A DNA stretch of 64,000 bases from positions 2,294,001 to 2,358,000 of the forward strand of contig CP014771.1 in NCBI GenBank assembly GCA_001596155.1. Direction: 5' to 3'. Origin of the DNA: Hymenobacter psoromatis. Its GTDB lineage: Bacteria > Bacteroidota > Bacteroidia > Cytophagales > Hymenobacteraceae. Below the pieces are notes generated by a model. That model worked only from the letters and a program-made list of their open reading frames with translations. It was not told where the DNA came from and made no database searches. Within the stretch, counting starts at the first letter, position 1. Each line of letters starts with the position of its first letter. Shown here in pieces: positions 26,536 through 36,600 of the stretch. Position numbers and translations under genes: made by a program.

Positions 26536-27891
26536 TTAGAAGCCCGTATTCTGCGCGATTACACCACCCGAGATATTCACTTCCCGCGTGGGAATGGGAA
26601 ACAGGTTACGGAAAGTTTGGACGTAGGTCGGCAGCACCGTCTGAATGGTATTCGTACGGCGCAGGTCAATCCAGTACTTTCCTTCGTAGGCTAGTTCCAG
26701 GCGGCGCTGGAGGAGAATATCGGTAACCAGCGCGGCCGCGGTCGTAGCGGTGCTGGGTGCCAGGCCGGCTCGATTGCGGATGATATTGAGTTGCGCGGCG
26801 GCAGTTATCAGGTCGCCGGTTTGGGCGGCGGCCTCGGCAATAGTCAACACCACTTCGGCGTAGCGCACGCAGTTGAAGTAGTCATCACGGGTAGCCGTGT
26901 GGGTGTACTTCAACGTGGTACCTTTCGGCGAAACCGCGTTATTGATGGGCAGGCGCAAATCACCAGCCGGGTGGGCGGCAATCAGTGCGGGACCGGGGTC
27001 AAACTCGTTGCGGCCACCGGGCGCGGGGTACCAGTAAAAGGCATACAGGTTCTGGTCGACATTAGAGAAATATAGCTGCCAGATGGCGTCGGGGGTAGTA
27101 GTTGCAGCCAGCGGCATAGAAGCAAAGCCCGCAACGGCCGGCACCTTCTGGGCATATTTCAGCGCGTCGGGATAATTACGCAGCCATAGCTCAAGCCGGG
27201 CCCGCAGCGCCAGCGCCGCGTTTTGGGTGCAGCGCACCGAGCTGCCACCTACGGGCAGGTTGGCAATGGCAAAATCCAGGTCGGCCCGGATGGCCGCCAC
27301 GACATCGGCCTCCGAAGAGCGCGCGATAGGGGTAGCGTCCGTCGTGCTGGCCACGGGCGTTAGGCGCAGGGGCACCCCTACCCCACCGGCGTAGCCAAAG
27401 CCCTGCGGCGTGCCACCCCAATAACCCAGCAAATTCATGTAGTTGTAAGCGCGCAGGCAGCGGGCTTCGGCCTGGGTAGTCAGCTTCGGGAAGGCTGGGT
27501 CAGTGATATTATCGCTCTGCTGCAGCAAGTAGTTAACGCGGTTTATACCGTCGTAAATAACCTGCCACGTGTTCTGAATCTGCACGTTGTCTCCGGCGAG
27601 CAGGTTTTGCCCCACGTAGCCGTAGGTAGTGTTATACGTCCCTACCTCGAGAATATTACCCGAAATCAGCTCCCCCAGGGAAGAGTAAGCCACCCCTTGA
27701 TAGTCGTTGGCCTGCAACGCGTCGTAGCAGCCAATCAGGCCGGCGGCCGCGTCCTCTTTGGTGGTGTAGCCAACGGAGGAGTTAATAGCCGCCTGCGGCT
27801 GCACGTCAAGCGCTTTCTGACAGCCCCCTAGCCCCAAAGTCAGGGTAAAGGTAGCACTGGCAAGCAGCCAGTGAAGAGAATTAAGTTTCAT
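26536..27891 (-). CDS. RagB/SusD family lipoprotein (pair 1)
   Basis: A protein of 451 residues. The signal peptide has a lipobox LGLGGC near residue 24, and CQKALDVQPQAAI is the usual start of mature SusD proteins. Helical TPR-like repeats include ARCLRAYNYMNLLGYWGG and ALRARLELWLRNYPDALKYA. The C-terminal part has LLQRRLELAYEGKYWIDLRR and FPIPTREVN, both typical. Family knowledge: a surface lipoprotein that caps the SusC barrel and captures glycans or other nutrients. It lies 21 bp behind its SusC partner. The substrate cannot be told from sequence, and no glycoside hydrolase is next to it. Confidence 0.92.
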   Translation of the reverse strand: MKLNSLHWLLASATFTLTLGLGGCQKALDVQPQAAINSSVGYTTKEDAAAGLIGCYDALQANDYQGVAYSSLGELISGNILEVGTYNTTYGYVGQNLLAGDNVQIQNTWQVIYDGINRVNYLLQQSDNITDPAFPKLTTQAEARCLRAYNYMNLLGYWGGTPQGFGYAGGVGVPLRLTPVASTTDATPIARSSEADVVAAIRADLDFAIANLPVGGSSVRCTQNAALALRARLELWLRNYPDALKYAQKVPAVAGFASMPLAATTTPDAIWQLYFSNVDQNLYAFYWYPAPGGRNEFDPGPALIAAHPAGDLRLPINNAVSPKGTTLKYTHTATRDDYFNCVRYAEVVLTIAEAAAQTGDLITAAAQLNIIRNRAGLAPSTATTAAALVTDILLQRRLELAYEGKYWIDLRRTNTIQTVLPTYVQTFRNLFPIPTREVNISGGVIAQNTGF

Positions 27892-27912
27892 AGTATGAAC
27901 TGACGAATAAAA

Positions 27913-30900
27913 TTAAAAGCCGAGGTTTATCCCACCCGTGATGGTCCGGGCCTGCGGGTACGTGAAGAAGTCCGTGCCCAAACCAGTGTTGGAGCCGGCG
28001 AGCGTGCTCAGCTCCGGGTCAAGGCCCGTGTACTTGGTAAACGTAACCAGGTTTTGGGCCTGCACGTAGAGTCGCACCGTGCGCAGGTGCACCCGCGACA
28101 GCAGGTCGGTCGGCAGGTTGTAGCCCAGCGTCACCGTCTTGAAACGACCATAGGAGCCATTCTCTAGAAAGCGGTCCGACGTGCGGGTATTGCCATTCGG
28201 GTCGCCATACACGGCGCGCGGCACGTCGGTGTTGGTGTTGGTCGGCGTCCAGCGGTTCAGCACAGCCACGTCCTGGCCATATACCGAGCTCATGCCTTGG
28301 TTGTAGGCCCGCGGGTTGTTGTAAATCTGGTTGCCTACGTTGAACTGGAAGAACACATTTAAGTCGATGCCCTTGTAGCGGAAGGTGTTGGTGAGGCCCC
28401 CAAAGTACTTAGGCTGGGCGTTACCGATGATTTCCTGGTCAGCGGCCGTGACTACGCCGTCGCCATTAAGGTCCTTGAACTTGATATCACCGGGACGAGT
28501 GGCCGCCGTCTGGTACGCCCCCGTGGGTGATTTCGCGTTCAGGGTATTAATCTCATCCTGCGTCTGGAAGATGTGGTCTACGCGATAGCCATAGAAGGCC
28601 CCGAGCGGCTCGCCCACTTTCAGGCGGCTGGCAAAGCCTTGGGCTATACCCGTGGGGCTGGGGTCCGACACGGCCGTTACCATGTTGCGGTTGAACGAGA
28701 TGTTGAAATTGGTAGTCCAGCCGAAGCTACCCCCATCGCCGGCCATGTTTATCGTCGTCAGGGCCAGTTCCAAGCCCTTGTTTTGCAGACTACCTATGTT
28801 GGCATTGTAGCTCGGATAGCCCGTATCGAGGGCCAAAGGGGCCGCCAGCAGCAGGTCGTTGGTGATGCGCTTGTAGATATCAGCCGACAGGTAAACCCGG
28901 TTTTGCAGGGTTCCGATATCCAGACCGATGTTATAATTAGTTGTGCTTTCCCACTTAAGCGCCGGGTTAGCCAGCTGGTTAGGCGCCAAGCCACCTTGAC
29001 CCTGGTAGTTGTAGCCCACGCCGATGAGGCCGATGGCCGGAAAATCGGCATTGGCAATGCTGCCGAAGTTATTATTACCAGTCTGGCCGTAGCTAGCACG
29101 CAGCTTCAGTTCCGACAGGGCGGTCTGGTCTTTCAGGAACGACTCGTCAATTACGCGCCAGCCCGCCGACACGGCCGAAAAATACCCTACCCGTTTGTCC
29201 GAGCCGAAGTTCGACGAATTGTCGCGCCGCACCGAGCCGCCTAGCAGGTACTTGCCTTTGTAGGCATAATTAAGCTTGAGCAGCTGGCTAAACAAGGTGC
29301 TGCTGGTCGCAAAAGACGTAGCAGCCGTTTTGTTAGCTCCCGCCGCCAGCAATTGAATGGAATTGCTGGGGAAGCCAGTGGCCTCCGCAAAAATGCTGCT
29401 GTAGTTGGTACGCTGGTATTCTACTACGCCCAGCGCGGTTATCGAGTGGTCGGTAGCAAACGTGTGCGAATAGTTAACGGAGCTGATGTGGTTGAAGCGC
29501 GGCTGCTCTACTGAGCCAGCCGATGCATCGCCGTTAACCGACGCCCCAGGGTTGGTGATAGTAGAATAAAAGCGGTCGTCGCGCTCGTACAGATAGTCGA
29601 GGCTGAACGTGGCCCGGTAGCGCAGGTCTTTGATAAACTCAAATTCCGTGTACTGCGTAGCCAGCAGGCGGTTATCTACCGACTTGATAATCGGAACGTT
29701 GGCCGCCACGATGGGATTTTCGAGCGAGCCGTTTTTGAAGTATGTCCCGTTCGGGTTAAACACGGGCAGGTCAGAAGCATACAAACGAGCGGTAGTGAGC
29801 ACCCCGTAAATGCTGTTGTCGTTGTTGACGCGATTATTTGCGGCCGAGCTCAAGCCGATTGATAGCCCCATGCGGATTTTATCCGACAGGTTATTATCCA
29901 GCGAAAGGCGGGCACTGGCCCGGTTATAACTCGAGCCTACCAAAGTACCCTGCTGGTCGAAGTCATTCACCGACAAGCGATAGCGCGACTTGTCCGAACC
30001 ACCGGAGAAGGTTACCGCGTAGTTGCTAATAGGCGCCGTACGCAGCACGGGGCTTACCCAGTCGGTGGTAGGAGCCGTGGATGGGTCTTGAAACTGGCTT
30101 AGCGGACGATAGAAGTTATTAGCGGGCTGCGCATACGTAGATATCCCGTTGGTCGTCGCGCGCCCCCCCGGCCCAAAGTAATAAGCAGTCAGGTCGGCAT
30201 TACTGCGCCATTTAAAGCCAAGCGCGTTAACAGTGCCGTCCGCGTTCGCCGGATAATAGTTGCTGATTTCATCCAGAAACACCTGCGTTTGCTGCGGACC
30301 GTTTATTACCTGGGGCCGCTTCCATACCGTCGAGGCACCCGTGTAATATTCCAGGTTTACCTGCGTCTTACCGGACTGGCCGCGCTTGGTAGTAATGATA
30401 ACGACCCCGTTGGAGCCCCGCGAACCATAAACGGCAGCAGCGGCGGCATCTTTCAGCACCTCAATCGTAGCGATGTCATTGGGGTTCAGGTCACTCAGGC
30501 CATTAGTAGTCTGGTTACCCGTGCCCAGCTGCGACGTGTTGCCTGTGTTAATCGGCAGGCCATCTACTACGTACAGCGGCTCGCTGCTGGCCAGAATGGA
30601 GGCCGCACCCCGCACGCGCACCGAAATACCTCCGCCCGGTGCCCCAGAGTTTTGCGATACCTGCACGCCAGCCGCGCGGCCTTGCAGGGCCTGGTCAACG
30701 CCAGTGACGGGCTGGTCCTTGTATTGGCTTGAGTTGACAGTGGCTATTGAGCCTGTCAGTTCGCGGCGGCTCACCTGCTCCCCGTAGCCGAGCACGACTA
30801 CTTCGCTCAGCTGTTTGCTATCGGGACCCAAGGCAATATCCAGGTTGTTGCGGTCGCCGAGCAGTACCTCCTGGGTGGCCATGCCCACTGAGCTAATCAC

Positions 30901-31116
30901 CAATGTGCCTCCTATTCCGGGTACGCTCAGGCTGAAGCGACCGTCGGCATTAGTTGACACCCCAGTGGTGGTGCCTTTCAGGAGTACTGTGGTCCCTGGC
31001 AAACCTTCGCCAGTCTTTTGGTCTATTACTCGTCCTGCTACTGTCCGTGTTTGGGCTAGCGCAGCTTGGAACAAAGTAAGCATGAGCACGATGCTCATCA
31101 GTAAACTTCTTTTCAT
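27913..31116 (-). CDS. SusC/RagA family TonB-dependent outer-membrane transporter (pair 1)
   Basis: 1067 residues from the ATG at 31116, which gives the signal peptide MKRSLLMSIVLMLTLFQAAL followed by AQ. A carboxypeptidase-like domain (TRTVAGRVIDQKTGEGLPG) comes first. The plug domain has SEVVVLGYG, LQGRAAGVQVSQNSGAPGGG, LYVVDGLPI and IEVLKDAAAAAVYGSRGSNG, then the 22-strand barrel. SusC-type end: PQARTITGGINLGF. Role: energy-dependent import through the outer membrane with the SusD partner. The first 40 codons and the 5' leader are nearly identical to the susC at 33665, showing recent duplication or conversion. Confidence 0.94.
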   Translation of the reverse strand: MKRSLLMSIVLMLTLFQAALAQTRTVAGRVIDQKTGEGLPGTTVLLKGTTTGVSTNADGRFSLSVPGIGGTLVISSVGMATQEVLLGDRNNLDIALGPDSKQLSEVVVLGYGEQVSRRELTGSIATVNSSQYKDQPVTGVDQALQGRAAGVQVSQNSGAPGGGISVRVRGAASILASSEPLYVVDGLPINTGNTSQLGTGNQTTNGLSDLNPNDIATIEVLKDAAAAAVYGSRGSNGVVIITTKRGQSGKTQVNLEYYTGASTVWKRPQVINGPQQTQVFLDEISNYYPANADGTVNALGFKWRSNADLTAYYFGPGGRATTNGISTYAQPANNFYRPLSQFQDPSTAPTTDWVSPVLRTAPISNYAVTFSGGSDKSRYRLSVNDFDQQGTLVGSSYNRASARLSLDNNLSDKIRMGLSIGLSSAANNRVNNDNSIYGVLTTARLYASDLPVFNPNGTYFKNGSLENPIVAANVPIIKSVDNRLLATQYTEFEFIKDLRYRATFSLDYLYERDDRFYSTITNPGASVNGDASAGSVEQPRFNHISSVNYSHTFATDHSITALGVVEYQRTNYSSIFAEATGFPSNSIQLLAAGANKTAATSFATSSTLFSQLLKLNYAYKGKYLLGGSVRRDNSSNFGSDKRVGYFSAVSAGWRVIDESFLKDQTALSELKLRASYGQTGNNNFGSIANADFPAIGLIGVGYNYQGQGGLAPNQLANPALKWESTTNYNIGLDIGTLQNRVYLSADIYKRITNDLLLAAPLALDTGYPSYNANIGSLQNKGLELALTTINMAGDGGSFGWTTNFNISFNRNMVTAVSDPSPTGIAQGFASRLKVGEPLGAFYGYRVDHIFQTQDEINTLNAKSPTGAYQTAATRPGDIKFKDLNGDGVVTAADQEIIGNAQPKYFGGLTNTFRYKGIDLNVFFQFNVGNQIYNNPRAYNQGMSSVYGQDVAVLNRWTPTNTNTDVPRAVYGDPNGNTRTSDRFLENGSYGRFKTVTLGYNLPTDLLSRVHLRTVRLYVQAQNLVTFTKYTGLDPELSTLAGSNTGLGTDFFTYPQARTITGGINLGF

Positions 31117-31239
31117 GCAGTGTGGTATTATGAAAAAATGATGAAATGGTAAACGGAAAGTGAATGCCCGAAAGTAGCAGTTAAAAGCTGAACATGCACC
31201 ACTAACACCCCAATTATTGCCATTTATTGGCAAAAAAAC

Positions 31240-31272
31240 CCAAAAAAATCTCCGGCTAACTTGGCCGGAGTA
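31240..31272 (-). terminator. Terminator of the broken susD copy at 31304
   Basis: CTCCGGCTAACTTGGCCGGAG forms an 8-bp stem (one mismatch). On the minus strand it is followed by T8 and a second T7. It is a diverged copy of the terminators at 36966 and 40258. Confidence 0.7.
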
Positions 31273-31303
31273 TTCGAAAAATACTAAATAACTCCTATTT
31301 TAT

Positions 31304-31763
31304 CTAATAGCTGGGATTCTGTTGCTGAGCCAGCACAGTGTTCTTTTGCATTTCCGTGCTGGGAATAGGTTATAGAGACAGCGGGCTGCTATAGACAAGC
31401 GTAGATTTCGGCGTCTGGCCAGTGGCCCCGTTCACTGTGGGATTGTCAACTGAGTTATTTTCGATGGAGAAAATGTTTTCGACCGTTACGGACGTGCTCC
31501 CTGGGAAAGCAGCCTGCTGAGTGGGCATCAAGGCGTGGCTGTTAAAGAGGCTGGTAAAGGTGGTCGTCCCCGTTATGAGCTTGTTGCCTTCCGTGATGGC
31601 AGCAGCCCAGTTGCCTTGATACAAGCGAATGCGCTGCTTCAAGGCACTAGCCGCCCCTTTGCTGGCCCGAGTTGCCGAGCCGTACAAGCCTACCCCTGTG
31701 CGAAGAGCCGGTAAGTTGGCTTCGGCAAAGTTCAAATCGGCTAGCATGGTTGGTGTAGTCATC
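31304..31763 (-). pseudogene. susD remnant: truncated, frameshifted, with a premature stop
   Basis: The minus strand encodes LADLNFAEANLPALRTGVGL, ALKQRIRLYQGNWAAAITEG and MPTQQAAFPGSTSVTVENIF, closely matching residues about 225-340 of the SusD at 40317. Damage: (1) sequence upstream of a DDYT-like segment at 31763 is gone and replaced by transposase-like DNA; (2) one extra base lies near 31750 relative to the intact copy; (3) the middle and late part is deleted after TPKSTLVYSSPL; (4) a TAA at about 31370 precedes the still readable C-terminus PIPSTEMQKNTVLAQQQNPS-Y, whose TAG is at 31304-31306. No susC partner remains. It cannot make a working SusD. Confidence 0.85.
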
Positions 31764-31970
31764 CGAAACCGTACCCCGCCCCCGTGCGGCGCTCAGCGGC
31801 CTCGGGCCAACTTAACTCCGTAGTATCCTCGACTAGCAGGAAGGTGCCGGAAGTCGCTACCCCACGTGCTGACGGTGAGGGACTTACAGCACATTTGAGA
31901 GAGGAGCTGCGCGTGCCCCAGCAACCGGCAGGTAGCCTTGTGGGCGTAGGCCTATCCCTGCCTCAGGCCA
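31764..31970 (-). pseudogene. Fragment of a DDE transposase, IS4-like
   Basis: The minus-strand frame reads SGTFLLVEDTTELSWPEAAE, then RRTGAGYGFG, and runs into TGA at the junction with the susD remnant. The hydrophobic strand followed by DTTELSW resembles the first catalytic-Asp region of IS4-family transposases. Only this part is left: no second Asp, Glu or inverted ends were found. The exact join to susD sequence at 31763/31764 suggests that an insertion and deletion destroyed the 5' half of that susD. The family assignment rests on one motif. Confidence 0.45.
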
Positions 31971-31974
31971 GCGG

Positions 31975-32021
31975 GTGACACTGGCCCCAGGCTGCCGCGC
32001 CTAGCCTGGGGCCAGCGTCAC
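31975..32021. repeat. Inverted repeat, 19-bp arms
   Basis: GTGACACTGGCCCCAGGCT (31975-31993) and its near-complement at 32003-32021 (one mismatch) enclose a 9-base loop. GCGG outside the left arm also pairs with CCGC past the right arm, across a small bulge. It may be an end of the transposase-derived element. The stretch 32030-32107 holds nothing recognisable. Confidence 0.6.
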
Positions 32022-32107
32022 TACCCGCCGGCTGCGGCGCACGTCGCCCAGCCGCACCGCGCCAAAATGCGTCGAAATAGACCTGTCCGCAAGCTACCAT
32101 TAATGCC

Positions 32108-32143
32108 CAAAAAAAGCGCCGACCTCCCGGCCGGCGCTTTTCA
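32108..32143 (-). terminator. Terminator of the susC/susD pair 2 transcript
   Basis: AAAAGCGCCG pairs with CGGCGCTTTT around a 10-base loop. On the minus strand it is followed by T7. It lies about 70 bp behind the susD stop at 32211. Confidence 0.8.
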
Positions 32144-32210
32144 AGATTCAGGTAAGAACAAGCCGGGTTGGCTGGTTTTTTTATAAGCTTAGCTTAATCA
32201 GGTCCGCAGG

Positions 32211-33644
32211 TTAATACCCAGGGTTTTGTACCAGGTTAGGGTTTTGCTGAATGTCAACCAACGGAATGGGGAAAACAGCTTTCGGGTCACCGTATTTTAT
32301 CCGGCTGGAATTACGCTTGTAGCGCATCAGGTCGTAGTAGCGATGGCCTTCGAAAGCAAGCTCCAAGCGGCGCTCAAATAGAACGGCATCAATCAGCGCC
32401 TGCTTGCTGGCAAAGCTGGCAGCCGTGTAAGCTGGGTAGGCCGCAATGGCTGGTACTGAGCGACTACGCACCTGGTTGAGCAACGTAATGGCCTCAGTGT
32501 TAACAGTAGCACTAGTTTGGGCCAAACCTTCAGCACGGTTCAGCAACACTTCCGAGTAGCGGGCAATTGGCACGTTGTTGAAAGGGCCATCAGGATACTT
32601 TGTTGAGAAGACGTTGACCGCAGTAGTTGCCGGGTAAGCAGTCGGGGTAAGCAGCAGCGTGCGCCGACGGTCTTTGCTGCGGAACTGCGTGCTGTCGATG
32701 CGAGCATAGGGCGTTACGATGATATCAGCTCGCTTAGTGCTTCCATAATGCTGGCCCAGAGCGTTGTTGGTATTCGGGTTATCAGCCGAGCTCATGTTAA
32801 CCGAGAAAATGTTTTCGGTCGTCTGAGCAGCCAGCACGAAGGGTCCGGTTGGGAGCGCGGTCAGGGCGTGGCGCCCGCCCGAGATAACGGTGCCGGCCAT
32901 TGTCGCCGCTTCAGTATACTGCCCTTTGTATAAATATACCCGCGAAAGCAGCGAACGTGCCGCATCCTTGGTAGCCCGGCCGCTGCGCTCGAAACCGGTG
33001 GAATAGGTTTCGGGCAGCGCCGCGATAGCGTCGTTCAGGTCTTTCTCAATCTGCGCGTACACGTCGCGTACCGAAGCACGCGGCAGGTTCTGGTCACTGC
33101 TGAAGGCAGTAACACCGTCGGGAGCCGTTAGTTGGATGGGCACTCCGAGGTGCGAAGCATCAGCCGTGAAATTATAAGGCTGAGCAAAAAGATTTACCAG
33201 GTTGAAGTAAACCAGCGCCCGGATGTACTTGGCTTCTCCAACATACTGCGTTGCCAGCGCTGCCGTGGTGTTATCAGGGTATTTGGCGAGCTGCTGTTGA
33301 AAGTAATTAACTCCATACAGCGTGCGATAGCCGCCAGTCCACGAATTCGACGCAAATCCATCGTTGGGCTGCTGGTTAAACGCTGGCACGTTGCCAAAGT
33401 AACCTGCCGAATTAGTGTCATCGCTCCGAATGTCACCGTAGATAAGTACCCGCCCACCCAGAAATTCCAGGTTCTGGAGCTGGTCATACATCCCCACTGC
33501 CGATTTGGCAATCCGGTCAGGAGTAGCATACGCTTCGGCGTCGGAAAGGGCAGCGGGCGGAACCTGAGTGAGAACGTCGCAGCCGGCTAGCGGAGCTAGC
33601 AACAGCGCAAAGGCGGCGTACCGCAATTTAAATTTACGAGTCAT
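32211..33644 (-). CDS. RagB/SusD family lipoprotein (pair 2)
   Basis: A protein of 477 residues. MTRKFKLRYAAFALLLAPLA leads to the lipobox PLAGC. The mature start CDVLTQVPPAALSDAEAYAT is typical. Family features: TQYVGEAKYIRALVYFNLVN, a helical repeat with AARSLLSRVYLYKGQYTEA, TTENIFSVNMSSADNPNTNN, and the late segment LFERRLELAFEGHRYYDLMR with PIPLVDIQQNPNLVQNPGY at the end. It lies 20 bp behind its SusC partner. Role: ligand capture on top of the SusC barrel. It is clearly different in sequence from the SusD proteins of pairs 1 and 3, so a different ligand is likely (inference). Confidence 0.93.
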   Translation of the reverse strand: MTRKFKLRYAAFALLLAPLAGCDVLTQVPPAALSDAEAYATPDRIAKSAVGMYDQLQNLEFLGGRVLIYGDIRSDDTNSAGYFGNVPAFNQQPNDGFASNSWTGGYRTLYGVNYFQQQLAKYPDNTTAALATQYVGEAKYIRALVYFNLVNLFAQPYNFTADASHLGVPIQLTAPDGVTAFSSDQNLPRASVRDVYAQIEKDLNDAIAALPETYSTGFERSGRATKDAARSLLSRVYLYKGQYTEAATMAGTVISGGRHALTALPTGPFVLAAQTTENIFSVNMSSADNPNTNNALGQHYGSTKRADIIVTPYARIDSTQFRSKDRRRTLLLTPTAYPATTAVNVFSTKYPDGPFNNVPIARYSEVLLNRAEGLAQTSATVNTEAITLLNQVRSRSVPAIAAYPAYTAASFASKQALIDAVLFERRLELAFEGHRYYDLMRYKRNSSRIKYGDPKAVFPIPLVDIQQNPNLVQNPGY

Positions 33645-33664
33645 ACAACTATAGAAGCAGGAAA

Positions 33665-36600
33665 TTAAAGCCCTAGGTTTAAGCCAAACGTGAAGCTGCG
33701 CGGCACCGGCAATGAGCGGCCATCTACACCGTGAGCGATGTTGTTTTGCAGGTTGGAGTTAACCTCGGGGTCCAGACCCTTATAGCCAGTGAAATTGTAA
33801 ACGTTCTGCACCAATACATATACCCGCAGGTTGGTCAGGCGCAACGAATTGAGCACCCCTTGCTGGAAGTTATACCCCAGGCTGAGCTGACGCACTCGCA
33901 GAAAATCACCTTTTTCCAGCCAGCGGGTCGAAGCCTGCCCCGATATCACATCACGCAAGACAAGCTTTTGAATATCAGTTTCCTGGCCTGGCGTAGTCCA
34001 GCGGCCTTTGATGTCCTCAATGTTGTTTTGCAGGCTGGTACTGAGCATGGCAGCGCGGTAGCCGTCGTAAATCGTATTGCCACCGCTATACTGCAGGAAG
34101 ATGCCTAGCTCAAGCCCTTTGAAGGAGAAGGTGTTGTCGAAGCCACCATAGAACACCGGGTAACCGGTTTTGTCCGTGTACTTGTAGTCGGCCGTCGTGA
34201 TAGCCGTCGTTACGTCACCATTAGCGTTCAGCCAGCGGCCTGGGTTAGAGGTACCATTGCTGCTGTAAGCGGCATCAAATTGCTTGATGTTGTCATTGGC
34301 GTCGAGGAACATCGCGTTACCGTTAGCCGGGTTCACCCCAGCCCAGCGCGGCAGGAAGTACACCCCTAGCTGGTTGTTAATCTGCGCCCGCTGGCTACCT
34401 GCGATGATGTCGTTTGGCGTAGCCAGCGACGTGATGCGGTTGCGAGTAATCGTACCGTTGAAGTTAGTGCTCCACACGAAACCGCTTTGCGTGCGTACGT
34501 TCGTCGTGTTGATGGCTAACTCTACCCCGCGGTTAAACATCGAACCGATGTTGCGGGTAATGGACGCCCCCGGAATGCCCGTCGTGCGTAGCACCGGCGC
34601 AGCCAGGGCCAGCCCATCAATATTGGTGTTGTAGTAGTCGAAGGTAACATTCAGGCGGTTGTTTAGGAAGGCAGCGTCCAACCCGATGTCCAACTTTTTC
34701 GACGTTTCCCACTGCAGCGAGGGGTTACCCACCTGCGTGGGGGTAAAACCGTTAAGGTCAGCATACTGACCGCCGCCAATAAGCGTACGGGCAGCATAAG
34801 AGCCCAAGCCGTTGGAGTTACCTACCAGGCCATAGCTGCCACGCAACTTCAGGTCATTGAGGAACGTGACGTTTTTCAGGAAGCTCTCCTGCGAAATACG
34901 CCAGCCCACTGAGCCGCTTGGGAAATATCCCCGCTGGTTATCAGCGCCATATACCGACGAAGCATCACTCCGAACAACGAACGAAGCGTAGTATCTGTCG
35001 GCGAAGTTGTAGTTGGCGCGGGCAAAGTACGACTGGAAGCCGACGTTAAACTCCTGGCCACCGCCCGTTTGGGTACCCGAGTACAGGCCGTCCAGGATAG
35101 ACTGGAAGCGCGGGTCAGCGAAGTCATTGGCTACGCTGTAGATACGCTTCGTGCGGGTTTCCTGATACTCTGCCCCAGCCGTAAGCGACACGTTATGCTT
35201 CCCGGCAAAAGTCCGGTCATAGTTAACGTAGTTCTGCCAGTTGAACTGCGTGCGCGTGGTATTATAATCCTGCACTAGGCCTTGGCCAAGCTGACGACCG
35301 AGGCCGCCCAGGATGGGGCTGTTGTACTGGTCTTCAAAGTTGGTATTGTAGTCGATGCCGTATTTAGTAGTCAGGCTCAACCCTTGCACCGGAATGATAG
35401 TCAGATAAGCGTTGCCCAGGGTACGCTCCGAGGTATTATCGTTTCGGTTTTCGCGCAGCGTGCCCACAATGTGATAGTAAGCATTCGGAGCGTAGGTGCC
35501 TGGAACGGAATTGTTACCGTTGCCCAGGTTGCCCAGGTTGTTCAGGTAATAGGTACCGTCCGGATTAAACTCGGGCACGTTCGGGGGAGCCGTGTAGCCT
35601 GATATCGTGGCACCGGCCAGCGCACCTTCGCCGTTGATACCTTGATTATAGGTCTTGGCGTAGCTGAGGGTAGTACCAGCTTTCAGCCATTTCTTGGGCG
35701 TCAGGTCCACGCTTAGGCGGGCCGAACCGCGGCGCAGGCGGTTTTGGATGATAATACCCTGCTGGTCGTTCCAGTCGGCCGAGCCATAGTAGGTGGCAAA
35801 TTCATTACCCCCCGACAGAGCCGCCTGGTAGTTCTGCTGCCGGCCGGTGCGGAAAAGTTCTTTTATCCAGTCCGTGCGGTCCGGAATTCCATCGCCGTTG
35901 ACGTCAATATTAGCCGCAACACCACCTGCCGGGATAGTTGGGTTGCCGATGTTACCGGGAGCCCCTACACTACCAGCGCGGGCGTTGGCAGCTTTCTCAT
36001 TGCTGATGGCGATGAAGTCATCCCCGTTCAGCACGTGGGGTGTGCGCACGGCCTGCTGCAGACCATAGTAGCTATTGACCGTTACCCGATTCTGGCCCGA
36101 CTTACCACGCTTGGTCGTAATAACCAGTACGCCGTTGGCAGCCCGCGAACCGTAGATGGCGCTAGCCGAGGCATCTTTCAACACTTCAACCGACGCGATA
36201 TCGTTGGGGTTGATGTCAGCCAGCGGGTTGTAGCGCGAGCCGAGCACGTTGCCCTGGTCGGTGGTATTCAATGGCACGCCGTCCAGGACAACCAGTGGCT
36301 GCGAACTATTGGAGAGCGAGTTGGCACCCCGGATGCGGATAGCCGATACGTCGCCCAGCGCCCCGCCGGTCGTGTTCACGTTTACGCCGGCCATGCGACC
36401 TTGCAGGGCTTGGTCCACGCTTACTACGGGCTGGAGCAGCAGCTTTTCGGCTTTCACCGTCGCAATCGAACCAGTAATGTCCTTTACATCCTGCGAACCG
36501 CCGTAGCCGGTTACGACTACCTCGCTCAACTGCTTGTTATCGGTAGCCAGGGAAACATCTACGGTAGTCCGCTTACCCAGGGCAATTTCCTGGGGCAGCA

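Noticed and set aside
31370..31762. The 130-residue frame as a real small SusD protein
   Set aside because: It starts at a chance ATG created by a frameshift and lacks signal peptide, lipobox and C-terminus. It is a remnant.
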